14,114 nucleotides of DNA from CAINVV01 sp037440345 (lineage in GTDB: Bacteria; Bacteroidota; Bacteroidia; Bacteroidales; Prolixibacteraceae): positions 1-14,114 of the forward strand of contig JBBIUJ010000087.1 of NCBI GenBank assembly GCA_037440345.1, read 5' to 3'. Shown piece after piece: positions 13,272-14,114 of the stretch. Below the pieces are notes generated by a model. The model saw only the letters and a program-made list of their open reading frames with translations. It was not told the DNA's origin and did no database searches. The first letter of the stretch is position 1. Each line of letters starts with the position of its first letter. The position numbers and the translations under genes were made by a program.

Positions 13272-13340
13272 TGTGATACCTTAGTGCTTTTGGTGCAAGA
13301 AAAAAATGCGACTAAATCTCAAAGTCACGAAGGTATCACA
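13272..13340. repeat. Inverted repeat, GATACCTT-word type
   Basis: A perfect 11-bp pair TGTGATACCTT (13272-13282) and AAGGTATCACA (13330-13340), with looser pairing on either side (CTTTGTG/CACATAG, TTAGTG/CACGAA). It fills the 124-bp gap between the metallophosphoesterase gene and the last gene, and could terminate the former. Confidence 0.8.
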
Positions 13341-13378
13341 TAGAAAAATAGTTTAATACCAAATAGTTATACAAAAAA

Positions 13379-14114
13379 ATGTCAAAACAAATTTCATCGC
13401 TATTGATCGATTCAATCAAGGAGAATAAAGTAGAAATAGAGAAGTTGGTAGCCGAAAGACCCAACTGGGAGATGGCTGCCCAAAAATTTGATTTCTTCTT
13501 TAAAAGTATCTCAGATCCAAAAGATCCACTTTGGCCGGAAGGGACGATCAACAAACTGAAGGAAGTCTATTTCGCGCAACGAGATAAGGACAAGGGGATG
13601 AGCAATATCACCTTGCGAACAGTCACTGGGATGCCAGATCATCTAAAAAATGATACGAAGAAAATATTTCTTCAAACGGCAGAAGTTTGCTCCATTTTTA
13701 ATGCATCGCACAAGGTGAATTTTGAAAATGATGAGCTACCGGAAGATTACCCAAACATAAAGATGATTCCATCAAAAACCAAAGGGTTCTCAGTCCTGAC
13801 CCATCCACTGCCATCGCTTTACAAGAAAACGAGCCTGACTTTTGATTACTGGATACCGAAGATGCTGGAGTGGACAACTGAAATCCGTAATAAAAATCTG
13901 AGGGATTGGAGAGGTGAAGCGATTCTCCAACACGAAAGTTGCACCGATTTTATGAGGATTTGTCTGCTGTTTTTATCAGACACCACCACCAATCCACCTT
14001 TGGCCAAAGCGGAGGATCGGGAAGCATTACTTAAACTCCTCGGCGAAGAATTTATTTGGTTAAAAAAGTCAGCGAAGCGAGAAGATATCAAAACCAATTC
14101 CTCCAAAATTATGG
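13379..14114 (+). CDS. Unrecognised soluble protein (3' end beyond window)
   Basis: An open frame from ATG at 13379 to the window edge, 245 complete codons with no stop. It starts MSKQISSLLIDSIKENKVEI and runs through AAQKFDFFFKSI, LWPEGTINKLKEVY, TFDYWIPKMLEWTTEI, NLRDWRGEAILQHES and LLKLLGEEFIWLKKSAKRED near the edge. There is no signal peptide or membrane segment; it is Lys/Glu-rich with several tryptophans and looks mostly helical and cytoplasmic. I recognise no catalytic motif or family. The A-rich stretch ATACAAAAAA just before the ATG fits a Bacteroidota leader. Base use is more A/T-rich than in the glycosyltransferase region, as in the neighbouring metallophosphoesterase. Frames on the other strand here are short. 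Confidence 0.75.
   Translation, partial: MSKQISSLLIDSIKENKVEIEKLVAERPNWEMAAQKFDFFFKSISDPKDPLWPEGTINKLKEVYFAQRDKDKGMSNITLRTVTGMPDHLKNDTKKIFLQTAEVCSIFNASHKVNFENDELPEDYPNIKMIPSKTKGFSVLTHPLPSLYKKTSLTFDYWIPKMLEWTTEIRNKNLRDWRGEAILQHESCTDFMRICLLFLSDTTTNPPLAKAEDREALLKLLGEEFIWLKKSAKREDIKTNSSKIM

Overview
The window reads as a chromosomal segment of a Bacteroidota bacterium, most likely of the Bacteroidales/Marinilabiliales type (inference). The signs are Bacteroidetes-type -7 promoter words (TAnnTTTG), A-rich leaders without strong Shine-Dalgarno sequences, Bacteroidetes-like protein families (exported Gfo/Idh/MocA oxidoreductases, a ThuA lipoprotein, a GT-C membrane protein with a TPR tail), and intergenic gaps filled with short iterated-word inverted repeats. 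I see no tRNA, rRNA, CRISPR array, transposase or phage gene.

Layout. 1-864 (+) is the 3' part of selD (selenide, water dikinase), which converges on a small membrane protein gene (970-1215, -). A repeat-rich gap without genes follows (1216-1745), including a 107-bp direct repeat whose copies lie exactly 200 bp apart. Next come two minus-strand glycosyltransferase genes: a GT2 polyprenyl-phosphate glycosyltransferase (4002-4931) and a GT-C integral membrane glycosyltransferase with TPRs (1746-3845). They are a plausible donor-synthesis and sugar-transfer pair.

The central part is a minus-strand cluster of exported proteins. In transcription order it holds a DUF1349-like secreted lectin-fold protein (11378-12055), a tetraheme NapC/NirT-type cytochrome fused to a SUMF1/FGE-like domain (9433-10965), a Tat-lipoprotein Gfo/Idh/MocA oxidoreductase (8074-9420, only 12 bp downstream), a Tat-exported Gfo/Idh/MocA oxidoreductase (6602-7912) and a ThuA-domain lipoprotein (5238-6455). 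Gfo/Idh/MocA and ThuA proteins occur together in keto-sugar and glycoside metabolism. With a membrane-anchored multiheme cytochrome in the same run, the attractive inference is sugar oxidation or isomerisation outside the cytoplasm, linked to the quinone pool. This is the most interesting biology in the window.

On the plus strand at the right end are a polytopic membrane metallophosphoesterase (12127-13254) and an unrecognised soluble protein gene that runs off the window (13379-14114).

Nearly every larger intergenic gap carries an inverted repeat built from a 9-11-nt word repeated on one arm (CACAAAGG, CACAGAG, CTAAGG and similar) and its reverse complement on the other. In two places the repeat touches or overlaps a stop codon. 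These elements are the main non-coding structure of the region.
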